A program made the translations under genes and the position numbers. 64,000 bases of DNA from Arbacia lixula (lineage: Eukaryota > Echinodermata > Echinoidea > Arbacioida > Arbaciidae), in NCBI GenBank assembly GCA_963669155.1, contig CAVLGW020000017.1:62001-126000 (forward strand), written 5' to 3'. The notes under the pieces were generated by a model, which was not told the DNA's origin, did not search any database, and saw nothing but the letters and a program-made list of their open reading frames with translations. Positions 35,638 to 46,790 of the stretch are shown here, in pieces. The stretch's first letter is position 1; the number at the start of each line of letters is the position of its first letter.

Positions 35638-35748
35638 TCTCCCACCTCCCTGGTCATAGCATCGGACAGCGGCGCCGTGCTGACACTGAACACACTGCTC
35701 GAATTCCTGCGAACAGTGTACAATGGTGCGGAAACAGAGAACCGCTAG
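35638..35748 (+). CDS. isolated exon-like ORF, unrecognised
   Basis: After 'gaaatttcacag' (an acceptor ending at 35637) 36 codons stay open to TAG 35746-35748: SPTSLVIASDSGAVLTLNTL, then LEFLRTVYNGAETENR. It is GC-richer than the surroundings, with mixed, protein-like composition. It could be a terminal exon of a plus-strand gene or an exapted/retroposed fragment. I found no partner exon with a matching donor in the neighbourhood, and the family is not recognised. Confidence 0.3.
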   Translation, partial: SPTSLVIASDSGAVLTLNTLLEFLRTVYNGAETENR

Positions 35749-35794
35749 AATGGTAGATGTGAGCTGAATGCGGTGTGCCGATCTCTTATAAGAA

Positions 35795-35986
35795 GTCTAG
35801 GTTCCAAACGTATTTTATCGGCCCGAATTCGTGTACACAGCGCGCTACGGAACTCAGTGCAAACGATTCTAGTGATCGCCGAGAATTTTTTTCTCCGATC
35901 ACTATAATCGTTTGCGCCGAGTTCCGTAGCGCGCTGGGTACACGAATTCGGGCTGATAAAATACATGTACGTCTGGAACCTAGACT
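35795..35986. mobile_element. palindromic MITE-like element, family L
   Basis: 'gtctaggttccaaacgt' mirrors 'acgtctggaacctagac'. 'cccgaattcgtgtacacagc' mirrors 'gctgggtacacgaattcggg'. 'gcgctacggaactc' mirrors 'gagttccgtagcgc'. Arms are about 90 bp and the palindrome is near-complete. Single copy in this window. Confidence 0.85.
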
Positions 35987-37107
35987 AGTCTCTAAGCTTC
36001 AGGAACCGCTGACTGTTTTGGACGACCCGTCCAAAACCTATTCGAAATCTTACGGTCAATATCATTCCGCTCTATGTCAGTTTCTAGTTCTATCACTGGA
36101 AGGAAAATTCTTTCTTCCATTTTGTTGTTGTTGCTGTTTTTTTTAAACAAAGCGGTTTTTTTTTAATGCAAATGAGTTACCATGTCTTTCAATCCTTAAA
36201 ACGCGACTCCTGATCACAGCCAGAACTTTTACACAATTACGGGACCAATCATCAAACTACTACTTCATACTTCACTACCGGGATCTCCAGAGCATGCGCG
36301 AAGTTTGTCCGACAAGAAACAAATCAAAGATTCAGAGTCTGACTGTATTACACAAATTTCCACCCATAGACACTCAATCATTAGGTGACTGCAATCATGG
36401 TAATAACCAAGCAGCCGGGAGGAAAATCTTCATTTTGTGAGTACTGATTCCGCAACAAAAATAAACCCAAACAAATTGTACACGATTCAGCTATTCCCTG
36501 TGAACTGATCAGCATCTTTTCTTTTTTTTTTCATGAAATTTAACAAAACCGTTTTGTTCAACACCCAATACACAAATATCCAACCCGAATACTTCATTCA
36601 TAAGCAAAATAGTACATGTTAGTGCCATGTAATCAAACAATAATGAAGAAATGTATCATATTAAGTGATGCTGCTTCACTACACTTCTATTAATTCGCTA
36701 TGAAAACTGTGCACTGCTGAAAGAAAATGCGGGTAAGGCGTCAAATCCATTCGGCGTGTTTTCACACAGTCACACTTTATCACACACATACTCCACAATT
36801 ACTTTTGATTCCATATACTTAGCACATGCTCCGTTGTGCAACTCCAAATGTAGTGTGAATATGAACAGGTGCGTGTTAAACCACAGCTAATGAAAGGGCA
36901 TGGCGCAGTTCAGTGACGGAGATTTTCATTTCGAGAGACCGTGAATGATCACCAGTTTTAACCCGTTGTGTGTCAGACCACACACTTGTTCTATGTGATG
37001 TATGTGTATTACTTGTGCACAAATACGTACGGTGCACATAAAGAGTTAAGGGATTTAAATTAAAAAAATCAATCAAAATCGATCGCCAATCAGGTAGTAC
37101 ACCTCTC

Positions 37108-37480
37108 TTAAAGGGCATATACTGTACTGGGAAGGCAAAAAAGCCTTCAAAGGGTGATCGTGAGCAATCTTCTTGCCAATGGTCTTAAATTCATGTATTG
37201 TCCATTTCAGAAGCTTGCTGAAAGTTATTTGCCCTCAAATGATCCAGATATGGAGTAATTAATGATTAATGATTAAATCCCTAAAATGTTCGGGCCGAAC
37301 ATTTTGAGAATTTGAGATTTAATCACTCATTACTCCGAATGTACATCATTTGAGGGCAAATAACTTTCAGCAAGCTTCTAAAATAGACAATACATGAATT
37401 TAAGACCATTGGCAAGAAGATTGCTCACGATCACCCTTTGAAGGCTTTTTTGCCTTCCCAGTACAGTATATGCCCTTTAA
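37108..37480. mobile_element. MITE family F, copy 1 (373-bp near-perfect palindrome)
   Basis: Arms of about 180 bp begin 'ttaaagggcatatactgtac' and end with its exact reverse complement. 'gggtgatcgtgagcaatctt' is mirrored exactly by 'aagattgctcacgatcaccc'. The arms are very similar to each other, so the element is young. A second copy, cut by the window edge, is at 63716-64000. Confidence 0.92.
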
Positions 37481-37515
37481 TGCCAGCTGCCACCAAACAA
37501 GTAGCCTACATTCCA

Positions 37516-37620
37516 GGGGCCATATTCATGAAAGCTTACTAGCCTAGTTTGTTACTACGATGCATGCATTTCGATGCACTTTAGTAACTAGGCTTAGTAA
37601 GGTTTCATGAATATGGCCCC
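37516..37620. mobile_element. 105-bp palindrome, family E
   Basis: 'ggggccatattcatgaaagc' is mirrored by 'ggtttcatgaatatggcccc', and 'gcctagtttgttact' by 'agtaactaggc'. Minimal foldback element about 290 bp upstream of AGPAT paralog 2. Confidence 0.85.
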
Positions 37621-37660
37621 AGGTTGTTAGGGCATTGTAAAACTAAAATAATATCCACTG

Positions 37661-37776
37661 AACGGGTCTGGCTGCAGTAGACTAATCATTCTCGATATCC
37701 TCTTCCGCTCTGAACTGGCTTAAGAGGTAAATGAGAAAAATGACTATCGGTAGTATTAAGAGTACTAGACTGTATT
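37661..37776. repeat. short dispersed repeat family M, copy 2
   Basis: 'gtctggctgcagtagactaa' to 'gtactagactgtattttta'. It ends about 130 bp before the start codon of AGPAT paralog 2 and may form part of its 5' flank or 5'UTR. Confidence 0.6.
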
Positions 37777-37909
37777 TTTAAGCGTGGATTAGAAATACAC
37801 AAGAGCTTAGAAAAAAGGCTATGCACATCAGCACGTGTACAAATGGGTCGGTTTCATACTAATCATATCTAAACCGGAACTGGACCTGTTGAATGCAGAG
37901 TTTGCAGAC

Positions 37910-40900
37910 ATGGAGGTCCCCCATCACTCCTCAAGCTGGAGTTTAACTTCCAGTCTTCATGTACCCGCTGGAGCCTTCGCTGTATTGCTGAGTATTTTCA
38001 TATTGTGTCATCTGAATCAAACAGCTTCATTCTACGTGAAATACTCTGTCTATCTGATTAGCTTCTTTGTGTGCGCCGTTGTTTCCATTCCGTTTATGCT
38101 GCTGAATCCGGGAAGCCCCCAAAATATCAGGTAAAATCGACATCGACACTTTAGAGAAGTAATCATATTAAAAATGTAACAATTGGAATCAAGCTGAAAT
38201 GTACACATCCTACCATCAAATGGATATCAAATTTTTAAAAGCAGGTTTCGTGACATTTCATCAGTTAGTATTCTTGAAATAATCTTTGAATATTTAATGA
38301 GACTTTCATTTCTGGACAAAGTAGGACATGAAGTGTGTATATCAGATAATTACTAACTCGGAGCACCTTCAAACCTTCACTTATATGTTCCCTTCATGTG
38401 TCTCATTTTATTGAAACCAAAATAATTTCAGGGTGAAATATCCCTTTCAGTTATCTTCTTTCTCCTGTAGAATTCCACGCTTTTTCTCAACAAGAGTGCA
38501 AGCACACTTCTGTGGCGTTCAGACAAAGGTGAAAGGAATTGAAAACTACCCCAATGGACCGTTTGTCATCGTGTGCAATCACCAAAGCATTCTAGACTGT
38601 TTGGGTAAGAGGATGGGCGTCAGAACTACATATTTACTGAATTGTGTTCGAATCGTCGATTCGTAACTGTGTTGTTGTTTTTGTCAAATGAAGATCAGCG
38701 TGATTTTATTCTTAATAATTTCACAACAAAATTGTATAGGCATGCATGCACAAGTTATGCAAATATGCACATTAAAGCCACGCGCAGGAGAAAGTCAATA
38801 CAATTAACAGTCGCTCTTATTTGGCATGTGCATTCTGGTATTCAGTTTGATGCAATATCAAGTCATGAATGGTTGTCTCAGAAATATTAATAAAATATTA
38901 ATATCGCCCAAGGTTATCTTGCCAAACATTCCCCTTTACTTTTCAATTGGTCATTTTCTTGACCACCTAATTCATCAGGTACTACAATTTACGATGTTAA
39001 CGGGGAAAAGTCCATACATATGAAACATTTTAGAGCCTTATAAATTATCTATCTCTCTTTATCCCTTCCCTCCTCAACAATAACCACGTTCTCTTTGCTT
39101 TCATATACTTTAGCAATGATGGAAGTGTTTCCTGAGAACTGCGTGGTCATAATGAAGAAGTCGCTGCTGTACTCTGGTCCTTTCGGTTTGTCTGCACTCT
39201 TGAACGGGGCGATATTTGTGGACAGAAACAAAAATAACAGCATGAACAAAATGCAAAAGGTAGCTGCTGACATCCACAGAAACAAGGTTAGAAATACAAC
39301 CTACGCAGGCTTTGCTTGTAATAATCAATACCCTAGGTAATTGACATATGAGCTACAAAATAGTTTTATAGTTGTTCAAAATGTTAATCGTTCACACTTC
39401 ATTCAAAAAGCCAGAGTTAAAGGCAATGATTGGATCCAAAATTCAAATGGGGAAAAAGCATGATGTTCATAAAATCATGAGCTTCAAACCATAAACTATC
39501 TTGGCAAACTTATGTGGAAACTGACAAAGAGATATCAAACTTTTCAACCCCCAAAAATCCATTTCAATAAATGTCTTTCCTTTTCATTTCAACCATTCCA
39601 TTTTGCTTATCAAATTTAATTCAGGAAGTGTATTTTCATATCTAAATGAATCAATTAACACATTTTATTGAAGTCAAATGCCTATACATGCTCACTTCGT
39701 AACATGATTTACTAAGGTACGTGTATCACAATACAAAATGTTTTACAAGTGTATAATACGCTTTTTGTCTTTTCTTACATTTGTGCACGTAGCGTCGTGT
39801 ATGGTTCTTTCCAGAGGGAACAAGGAAACTATCAGATAATCCAGAGGATCCTCACATGACCAGTCTTCTTCCATTCAAAAAGGGAGCTTTTAACCTCGCT
39901 GTAATGGCTCAGGTACTTCCAACATTCAACACAAAATATAACGGGTCCTACTAAAACCATAGAGCTATATTTAAACACAGCTCTATGACTAAAACCCACT
40001 AAGCGCAGCCAAGAGTACAGTACATGATCTTTAGAGCCATCGTTAGGTATCCGTGCGCAGAGGCCGCCAAGAGATGTTATGGTTTTACCTTACGTTACAC
40101 TTGGCTGTTATTCAAAATTATCGCTCTCGGCTGCTCTTGTGGATTTCAGTAGGACTGACATAGGGGTAAAGAAAGTTGAATAGTTTGTCATCTGGGTTTG
40201 TTACAATGGCAAGTTGAAATCACAGAATTTCATGCACATGATTTCACTGACAATGTGAGTGATGAACAGCAGCCTGGTTGTTTGTGCCTACAGATAGGTA
40301 GCCCAGTAGGCAACAACCTTTTCCCTTCATCAATTTATTCATTTCAAGGAACACAAAGCAATTGATTAAGAAAAAACACAGAGAACAGACAGTACCTGAA
40401 GGTTTCCTAAAAGAAATTAGATTAACCTCACTGGTAGTTGTTGTTATGGTTCACACCAACGACATTAGTCTTGCATCCAGCCTGTTGACATTTATAATCC
40501 AAATTGAAAAAAGTCTAGTAATCATTATCAATACTTCCAAGCAGACTACTGTGTAGTGTATACCATGATTATACCAGGGATGTGTTATGGAAGGATATGA
40601 AGCAACTTTCTTTCTTTGAACCCATGCGAGGCACCATCGAAAAATTATGCGGTCTCAGCATGTGCTTTTCAGATGTTTTAACAATAAGGAGCATGATTGC
40701 GTAGCAACGGTTTCTCAGAGAGAAAAAAAGGAAATGTAGAGTCTTATTTTGCTTGTCCAGTTCTGTTGGATTATATGAATACTTTTGTGAGGAAAAGAGA
40801 TATCAGCAAACAAAAAGAAACAGTTTTTCCTGTAAAATATCTCAGCTGCACGCAAATGCACGCAAACTCTGTTAATGATAATAGCATCAGCAAGTGAAGA

Positions 40901-42569
40901 AATGTGTATGAATCTCCATTTGTGCATCATCCAACAATCATTTAGAAGAAAACCGAGTACAGGATCTTTAGTGGTGTTGCCCTTAACTTTCTTGAAAATT
41001 GCAAAAAAAAAATGTGATAACAAACACAGCTTCGAGAGACAAAACAGGGAATTAAAGATATTGCTTTCCAAGTTGACAGCAGCTAAATGTCGGTGCCGCG
41101 CATGGAACATCAAAGCATTGTAGTGATTGTGGAATGCTTTGGAAATTCATTAGCACCCTTTAGTATCCATACAGATGGATTATGCTCGAGTTGTTTCTCC
41201 TTCCTAACACATCACTGATTATACTCAATGAACCACATTCCTCCTCATAATTTTGACCAAGACTACTCGACTTCTTGAAGAAGAATTGATTGATTGCACC
41301 AGGGAGGTATTAGGAAGGAGAAAAAAATGGAGCATAATATATTCAAACATCTGTATGGGTTCTAAAGCGTGCTCATGAATGTCAAAAGCATTCCATAATC
41401 AGGACAATGCTTTGATGTTCCATGTGCCGGGCCGACATTTAGCTGTTGTCAACTTGGAAAGAAATTTCTTGAATTGCCCATTTGTCTCTAGAAGCTTTGT
41501 TTTCGACAAATTTGTTTGCAAACTATAGGGAAGGTAAGGGCAGATTATGACAGATCGTTTACTCTGCTTTTGTTTTGAAAAGTAATGAGAAATCATTGAA
41601 AAAAATCAGACATTTATATTATTTTGTATTATAAAATTTACAAATTTCTTTGTGGGATTCAACCATTCTCAAAATGATATATTAAGCTGTGTATTATCAT
41701 TAATGGTGTTTGTGTGCGTTTGCGTGCAGCAGAGAAATTTTACTTAAAAAACTGGTTTATTTGTGTTCGCTGATGCCTGTGATGCTCGTGGACTTATTAA
41801 TGCCATTAACAGAACGGGACAAGCGAAATGAGACTGTACATTTCTTTTCTTCTCTCTGAGAAGCCGGTGCCATGCAATCATGTTCATAATTGTTCAAACA
41901 CCTGAACAGCACCTGTTGAGAACACCATAACTTTTCAGCGGCATGGCACATGGGTTCAAAGAAAGAAAATTGCTTCATATCCTTCCATAACACATCCTTG
42001 ATTGCACTTTCACTTTCTCTCTATACAGATTCCCATCATTCCAGTGGTGTTCTCCTCCCAGGACAAGTTCTTTAATTTTAGAGAGAAAGTTTTCACACCT
42101 GGTAAGGAGATACACTAGCACTATAGTGCCTAAAAATAATATTCTGTTCAATAAATATTACGTACAACAGTACAAAGACTACAGAATAATACTGGTAATT
42201 CAAAGAGGTACTCAAATTGCCAAAGGGTGTAAACTTATATATGCAGCCATGTACATGTAGCTCAACTTGTACACGATGTTTTCCCTCTTTCTTTGCAATA
42301 ATACAAATTATTGCCAAACTGTTTTTTAACCTTCTCAGTACGAAGCATGGACAGCTCCACCGATAATCACACCTCAGTTTCTTTCCTATAGGACTGAGCT
42401 GGTTAAATGCACTTGTTTGTATCTGGTTTGTTTGACAGGGGAGATCACAGCCAGCATTCTTCCACCTGTCCCGTCTACCAACCTGACTCTGGATGACGTT
42501 CCCTGCTTAACAGAGGAGGTCAGAGCAGTCATGATCAAGGAATTCAACAAGATTTCTACTCAGACTTAG
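37910..42569 (+). CDS. 1-acyl-sn-glycerol-3-phosphate acyltransferase (AGPAT/LPAAT), paralog 2
   Basis: Six exons: 37910-38130, 38471-38604, 39114-39286, 39793-39912, 42029-42101, 42439-42569. Phases are 2,1,0,0,1, exactly as in paralog 1, and the product is 283 aa. N-terminal hydrophobic segments span about 19-33 and 45-66. Motif I is NHQSILD (110-116), motif II GAIFVDRN (150-157), motif III FFPEGTR (181-187) and motif IV IPIIPVV (217-223). Both proteins share 'IPFML.NPGSP', 'CVVIMK', 'GPFGL' and 'KKGAFNLAV.AQ'. Same predicted reaction: lysophosphatidate plus acyl-CoA to phosphatidate in the ER membrane. Tandem, same-strand placement with conserved intron positions shows local duplication. 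The divergence between the two proteins (roughly half identical by eye) means it is old. Intron 4 carries a 1.4-kb foldback ending about 30 bp before exon 5. Confidence 0.93.
38366..38450 (+). mobile_element. MITE family H, truncated right end
   Basis: 'caaaccttcacttatatgtt' then 'accaaaataatttcagggtg' and 'atatccctttcag'. It stops 20 bp before the exon 2 acceptor of AGPAT paralog 2, the same relation as the copy before PIGK exon 4. Confidence 0.7.
40576..41998. mobile_element. 1.42-kb foldback element in AGPAT paralog 2 intron 4
   Basis: The left arm starts 'gatgtgttatggaaggatat' (about 40579) and the right arm ends with its exact reverse complement (about 41995). The arms stay alignable over about 600-690 bp: 'tttctttctttgaacccatg', 'ttctcagagagaa', 'ctgctgcacgcaaa'-type blocks and 'catggaacatcaaagcattg' are all mirrored. 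They meet near 41275. Arm similarity is about 80% by eye. No transposase was recognised. Both arms, read towards the centre, keep a short open stretch (LWKDMKQ.SFFEPM), which could be a coding relic. Confidence 0.82.
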
Positions 42570-42846
42570 AATTAAACGAGAGCTGGAACTGTCAAAACAG
42601 ATTCCTTCAAGTTTTAACTGAACATGTATCACACTTTTGAATACATTTCACATTGATCAGTTCATGTATCATGCAAGTCTGTAATGGCACATGTGCAACA
42701 TTGAGATCACAAGCACATCAACAAAATGCATTTTGTGACAAGATGACAGGGTCAGAAATCTGTCATTGTACATGTATGCCAAGTGAGGGCGACAGAGGAA
42801 GGAGAAAGGAGTTACCAAGATGGAGTCGGTTCAATCATAAAGCTAG

Positions 42847-43049
42847 TTAGCCTCATTACTACCATTTAGAATGCATAACAACTATGTCTGGTAACACAGA
42901 CTATTCCCAAATCCCACTCGTTGGCCTGTCCTCCTTTGGCCCTCACCCCCACAGGCCAAAGAGTGGGAATAGGGTGTAGTCTGTCTTACCAGCCACAGTT
43001 GTTACCAGACTCAGTTGTGTACGCACTCCACAGCCTAGTAACTAGGCTA
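42847..43049. mobile_element. MITE family B, copy 2
   Basis: 'acaactatgtctggtaacac' and 'cttaccagccacagttgtta' are inverted; 'gcctagtaactaggcta' closes the right end. Same architecture as 19326-19561 with a different GC-rich centre ('ggccaaagagtggga'). Confidence 0.75.
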
Positions 43050-43500
43050 TATTGGAGCAGATTTGTTACAGTCTTGTCACTTGTATGTCAAGTTCAAACT
43101 GCGGTTATGATTGTGTTATTTGGCTTCCCAATGTGACAATTTGTGTGAATGCACTCGGCACCAAGTCAGCATGTAGTGTATGTATACATCAAATGTAATT
43201 TATAAACAACAAATCCAAGGCCAAGGCATGTATCAACTGTATAGTTAACAAACAAATACAATCAATAATTGTAAGAAGCTTACTGTAAGTACCGGTATGT
43301 GCATCGAATCACAGGTGAATCATGATCCATCACAATGATACTGCAAAGTTGTGCATGCATGATTAAATGGTGTGATATCCAGACATGCTGCTTTCAGTAC
43401 ATAACCCTCCACCTCCCTATCCCAACCAAAAGTAAACTGTGCAAGAAATTGCCTAGCTTCCAGGCTTTTGGGTATTTTGAATCTTGCACACAACATTCAA

Positions 43501-43622
43501 TAAACGGGTCTAGCTGCAGTAGACTAATCATTCAAAACTCGTTCTCTCCACGCCCGGGCAGAATGAAAAAAGAGGAGAATGAAAAGGTGACTAGTCTTGT
43601 AAGTACTAGACTCTATTTTTAA
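43501..43622. repeat. short dispersed repeat family M, copy 3
   Basis: 'gtctagctgcagtagactaa' to 'gtactagactctattttta'. Downstream of AGPAT paralog 2. See 27918. Confidence 0.6.
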
Positions 43623-43672
43623 AGTGTTTATTTGAAATGTTGAAAATTCTGGAAGTCAGGCTATACAAGAAC

Positions 43673-44133
43673 TTAAAGGGAAAGTCTACCATGAAGTTAA
43701 ATTGTTTTAAATCATAGCAGAGAAATGAAAGCAGCATATTAGTGAATGTTTGACGTAAATCCATAAATGCCTATGAAAGTTATTACTTGTCAAATGTTTA
43801 AATTTTGTGACGTCACTTGCGAGGCACTCTCCAATGTTGTATGCTCTTTTTCCTGGTTTTTGATGAAGAAATAAATCTTATTCGTAAAGGTGTGGATGTA
43901 TCTCATAAAATATAAGATGCGCAGGTAAAATTGTATGAGTCATTCTCTTATGAAAATATGAAATTTCCAAAAAAATAAGGTAGAGAAGCTCACAAATTTG
44001 AATTTGAAAGTTAGTAACTCTGTTAGCATTATACTGTGATGGATTTTTTTGTCAAACCTTCACTAATAAGTTGCTTTCATGTTCCTGCATTTATTAAAAC
44101 CAACTCAAGTTCAGTGTGGACTTTCCCTTTAAA
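43673..44133. mobile_element. MITE family H, full copy
   Basis: The left end 'ttaaagggaaagtctacc' and right end 'gtggactttccctttaa' are inverted repeats. 'aaagcagcatattagtgaat' and 'tgtcaaaccttcactaataa' belong to the mirrored sub-terminal part. About 460 bp, abutting family G at 44129. Confidence 0.75.
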
Positions 44134-44770
44134 GGGCCCCTGTCATCAAAATATATGTTGACTTCTGTTGATGCAACTTAATATGTATATAGCAAAATCA
44201 CTAACTGTTGAATGGAAGTATGTGTCCTATATTTTAAAATATTTTTTCATTATTTTTTCTCAGCACTGATAAGCCCCGCCTCCAAAATATCCTCAAACTC
44301 AAGATTCCCCCTGTGACATCATCAAAGGTAGACATTGGCAGGATAATAGACATAATTTATGGACAAACTAAAGATTGCAATGACTACCTGCAAGTGCTTG
44401 TAATAACATCACATAGCTAGCACATTTCTGACATAAGGAAACGATTATTCCCACATGAAAGGTTGTTAGATGGTATTGTGTGAAGACGTGATGATTTTGT
44501 GGGCAGGTGGAGGTAGTCATTGCAATGTTTAGTTTGTGCATAAATTCTGCTTATTATCCTGCTAATTTCTACATTTAATGTCACAGGGGGAATCATGAGT
44601 TGGAGGATATTTTGGAGGTGGGGATTATCAGTGCTGAGAAAAAATAAAGAAAAATTATTTTAAAATATAGGACACATATTTCCATTGAACAGTTAGTGAT
44701 TTTGTTATGTACATATTGTGTTGCATCAACATATGTCGACATACATTTTGATGACAGGAGACCTTTAAAG
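44129..44770. mobile_element. 640-bp foldback element, family G
   Basis: 'cctgtcatcaaaatatatgt' is mirrored near 44735-44760. 'tcactaactgttgaatggaa' is mirrored by 'ttccattgaacagttagtga'. 'caaactaaagattgcaatga' is mirrored by 'tcattgcaatgtttagtttg'. Arms are about 290 bp. It shares the 'tttaaagg' terminal sequence with the adjoining family H element. Confidence 0.85.
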
Positions 44771-44803
44771 CCGGGAATGGTGTCAAAATATATTTGAACT
44801 TAC

Positions 44804-45840
44804 TGTGAGAGGCTTGTTGAGCCTGCCTGGAGGAGGCATGATGCTCTTCTGGCTTGAGCTTGATCCTCACCAATGAGACCTGGATTCACACTGCTGTCAA
44901 CTTGAACTGCCACAAAACAGATCAAATTATTTTAGTGAAAGGGCTTTCTGGGATAATTTCAATTTCGAAGAAAAAAAATTAGGCATACTATAAAAAAAAA
45001 AAGTACACATAAGGATGGTGTGCCCCATCTCTTCATATTTTCATTCATCTACACGATGGAGCAAACTACCTTCCTATGATTATGACAGTGTATGTCTAAA
45101 ATTTTTCAAAATCAAATGAAGATGATATGTTGGGAACATTACCAATGCCAATGGATCATGTACCAATTATGCATGTTTTGTATTTAATGTTTTTAATTAG
45201 AGGTGTCACTTTCTCTTGATACCTTGGTGATATGTATACAGTACCTTGAATTCACTGTTCCTAAAAAAATGTGTATTTTGTTTTTAAATTACTGTAAATA
45301 AAGTACTGTATGAATGGACTTGAACTTAAATTTGAAGTTACTAATAAATATGGAAGAGGAGAAGTAAACTGTGTAATTGTGTGCTCTTTCTAATTTTCTG
45401 AAAATCGTTCTTTTTTCTTTTTTGTTCAAAGTGATATTAGTAACATACCCTGCAATTTTGACCCTTATGCTCATCCTTCTCCTAACATTTGTGAAGTTAA
45501 ATTCATCAAGGAGCGTGATTTCTGGGTCACCATTCTCATGTTCTGCCGCAGAAAGAAACAAAAAGGCATCTGCAGCTTGAGGCAGACAGCAGCAGCTGCT
45601 CGTGCTTGATCTACCCCATAGCCTCCGCGCGGTCCGCCAGAGCGTCGGCCGCTTTATCCCGCACGAAACTGCTACACGGCAAGGGGACTTGATAGCGTGT
45701 GTATTTCTTGGATTACTCAATTAAAATTTCTTACCTGTTTCAGTTGGCCTCTCCTGATCAGTAATATCCAAATCAAAACAATAACGATGTCTAGTTCCTG
45801 GCGGTAATTCTCCAATTTTCAAGTTTGAAGAGGGCAGTCT
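44804..45840 (-). CDS. unrecognised minus-strand gene, three internal exons
   Basis: Exons: complement(45735-45840), complement(45449-45542), complement(44804-44893). The first reads RLPSSNLKIGELPPGTRHRY then CFDLDITDQERPTETG. Only this frame is open and it ends at a GTAAGA donor. The second follows a strong 'tttctttctgcggcag' acceptor: EHENGDPEITLLDEFNFTNV then RRRMSIRVKIAG, with a GTATGT donor. The third reads SVNPGLIGEDQAQARRAS.., with a GTAAGT donor; an alternative acceptor 13 nt earlier (44906) would break the frame. Phases agree (0,1,2). Start and terminal exons were not found. The product is hydrophilic with no recognised domain or membrane segment. It lies tail-to-tail with AGPAT paralog 2 and head-to-head with the large gene at 48279. 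Confidence 0.5.
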
Positions 45841-46360
45841 CTACAGATGAAAAGAACCACTGTTTGTGTACTGACATTCATTTTAATACATGGGAACGTG
45901 CGTAGCGTATACGCATGGGGCAGCTTATTGTTGTATGGAAAGCCAAATCACATATTAACTCAATGATTCAACATTATTTAAAAATGATTAAATGGTTTAA
46001 TATGATAGCGTTCTTTCATTCAATTCTATGCTCATGAAGTTCTCATCTTTCTATTTCATGACTGAAATCATCTGGCTTAAATTCCATAATCGGTGACGTC
46101 AACTTCAGATATTTGATGGTCAATCCATAGAGCTATAAAGAAAAACTATGGGTGACTCTAACTTGCTGGAGCTGAGGCAGAATTTGTGTCATCAAAATTT
46201 CCAGACAGAGAAGTTTATTATTGTATCGGCACTTGTGATACTAGCATACATGTGTATATTTTTATAAACAAGTAATAGCATGAAGCTATCACACATAGAT
46301 CTATGCTAATGTAGTACTTCGAATGATTGGCCTAGTTTGTTCTTGTAATAAATGAAGATA

Positions 46361-46790
46361 TTAAAGGGATAATTTTCATTTTGGTTTCAATAAGATTAGT
46401 AGACACATGAAAGAAACATATCAGTGAAGGTTTGACAAAAATCGGTCAAAGGAAAAGAAAGATATCTGATTTTAAGTTTAAATTGTGTGACGTCACGTGC
46501 GAGGTGCCCTCCCATATCTTTCTCAAATGGATATTTACCAATTCACCTGTGCGTTTGATATATCAATTAGACACATGTTCTTACACATGTATCGCTATGA
46601 AAAAAAATGTATTACTTCATCAAAGAACATAAATAAGGCAATTTACGGAAAAGGCAGTATACAACTTATAGGAGAGCACCTTCATTCTCCTTTGACTGTT
46701 TTTGTCAAACCTTCACTGACGATGATGTTTCATCAGTGTGTCTCCTTTTATTGAAACCAAAATAATTTCAGGGTGAACTACCCTTTTTTA
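46361..46790. mobile_element. MITE family H, full copy
   Basis: 'ttaaagggataattttcat' at the left and 'tttcagggtgaactaccctt' at the right, with 'gaaggtttgacaaaaatcgg' and 'tgtcaaaccttcactga' as inverted sub-terminal blocks. Contains 'gtgacgtcacgtgcgag', shared with the copy at 43673. Confidence 0.8.

Noticed and set aside
40715-41113. Minus-strand ORF of 132 codons inside the AGPAT intron
   Set aside because: It lies within one arm of the foldback element, and the matching arm does not keep the frame.
45550-45720. Upstream extension of the minus-strand exon at 45449-45542 (frame with AVSCGIKRPTLWRTA)
   Set aside because: A strong polypyrimidine/AG acceptor at 45543-45546 gives the correct phase with the preceding exon. 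The upstream part has an unlikely composition (TSSCCCLPQ).
46148-46267. Listing the 39-aa membrane ORF as a gene
   Set aside because: A single short ORF with no homology or transcript support. Kept only as a finding.
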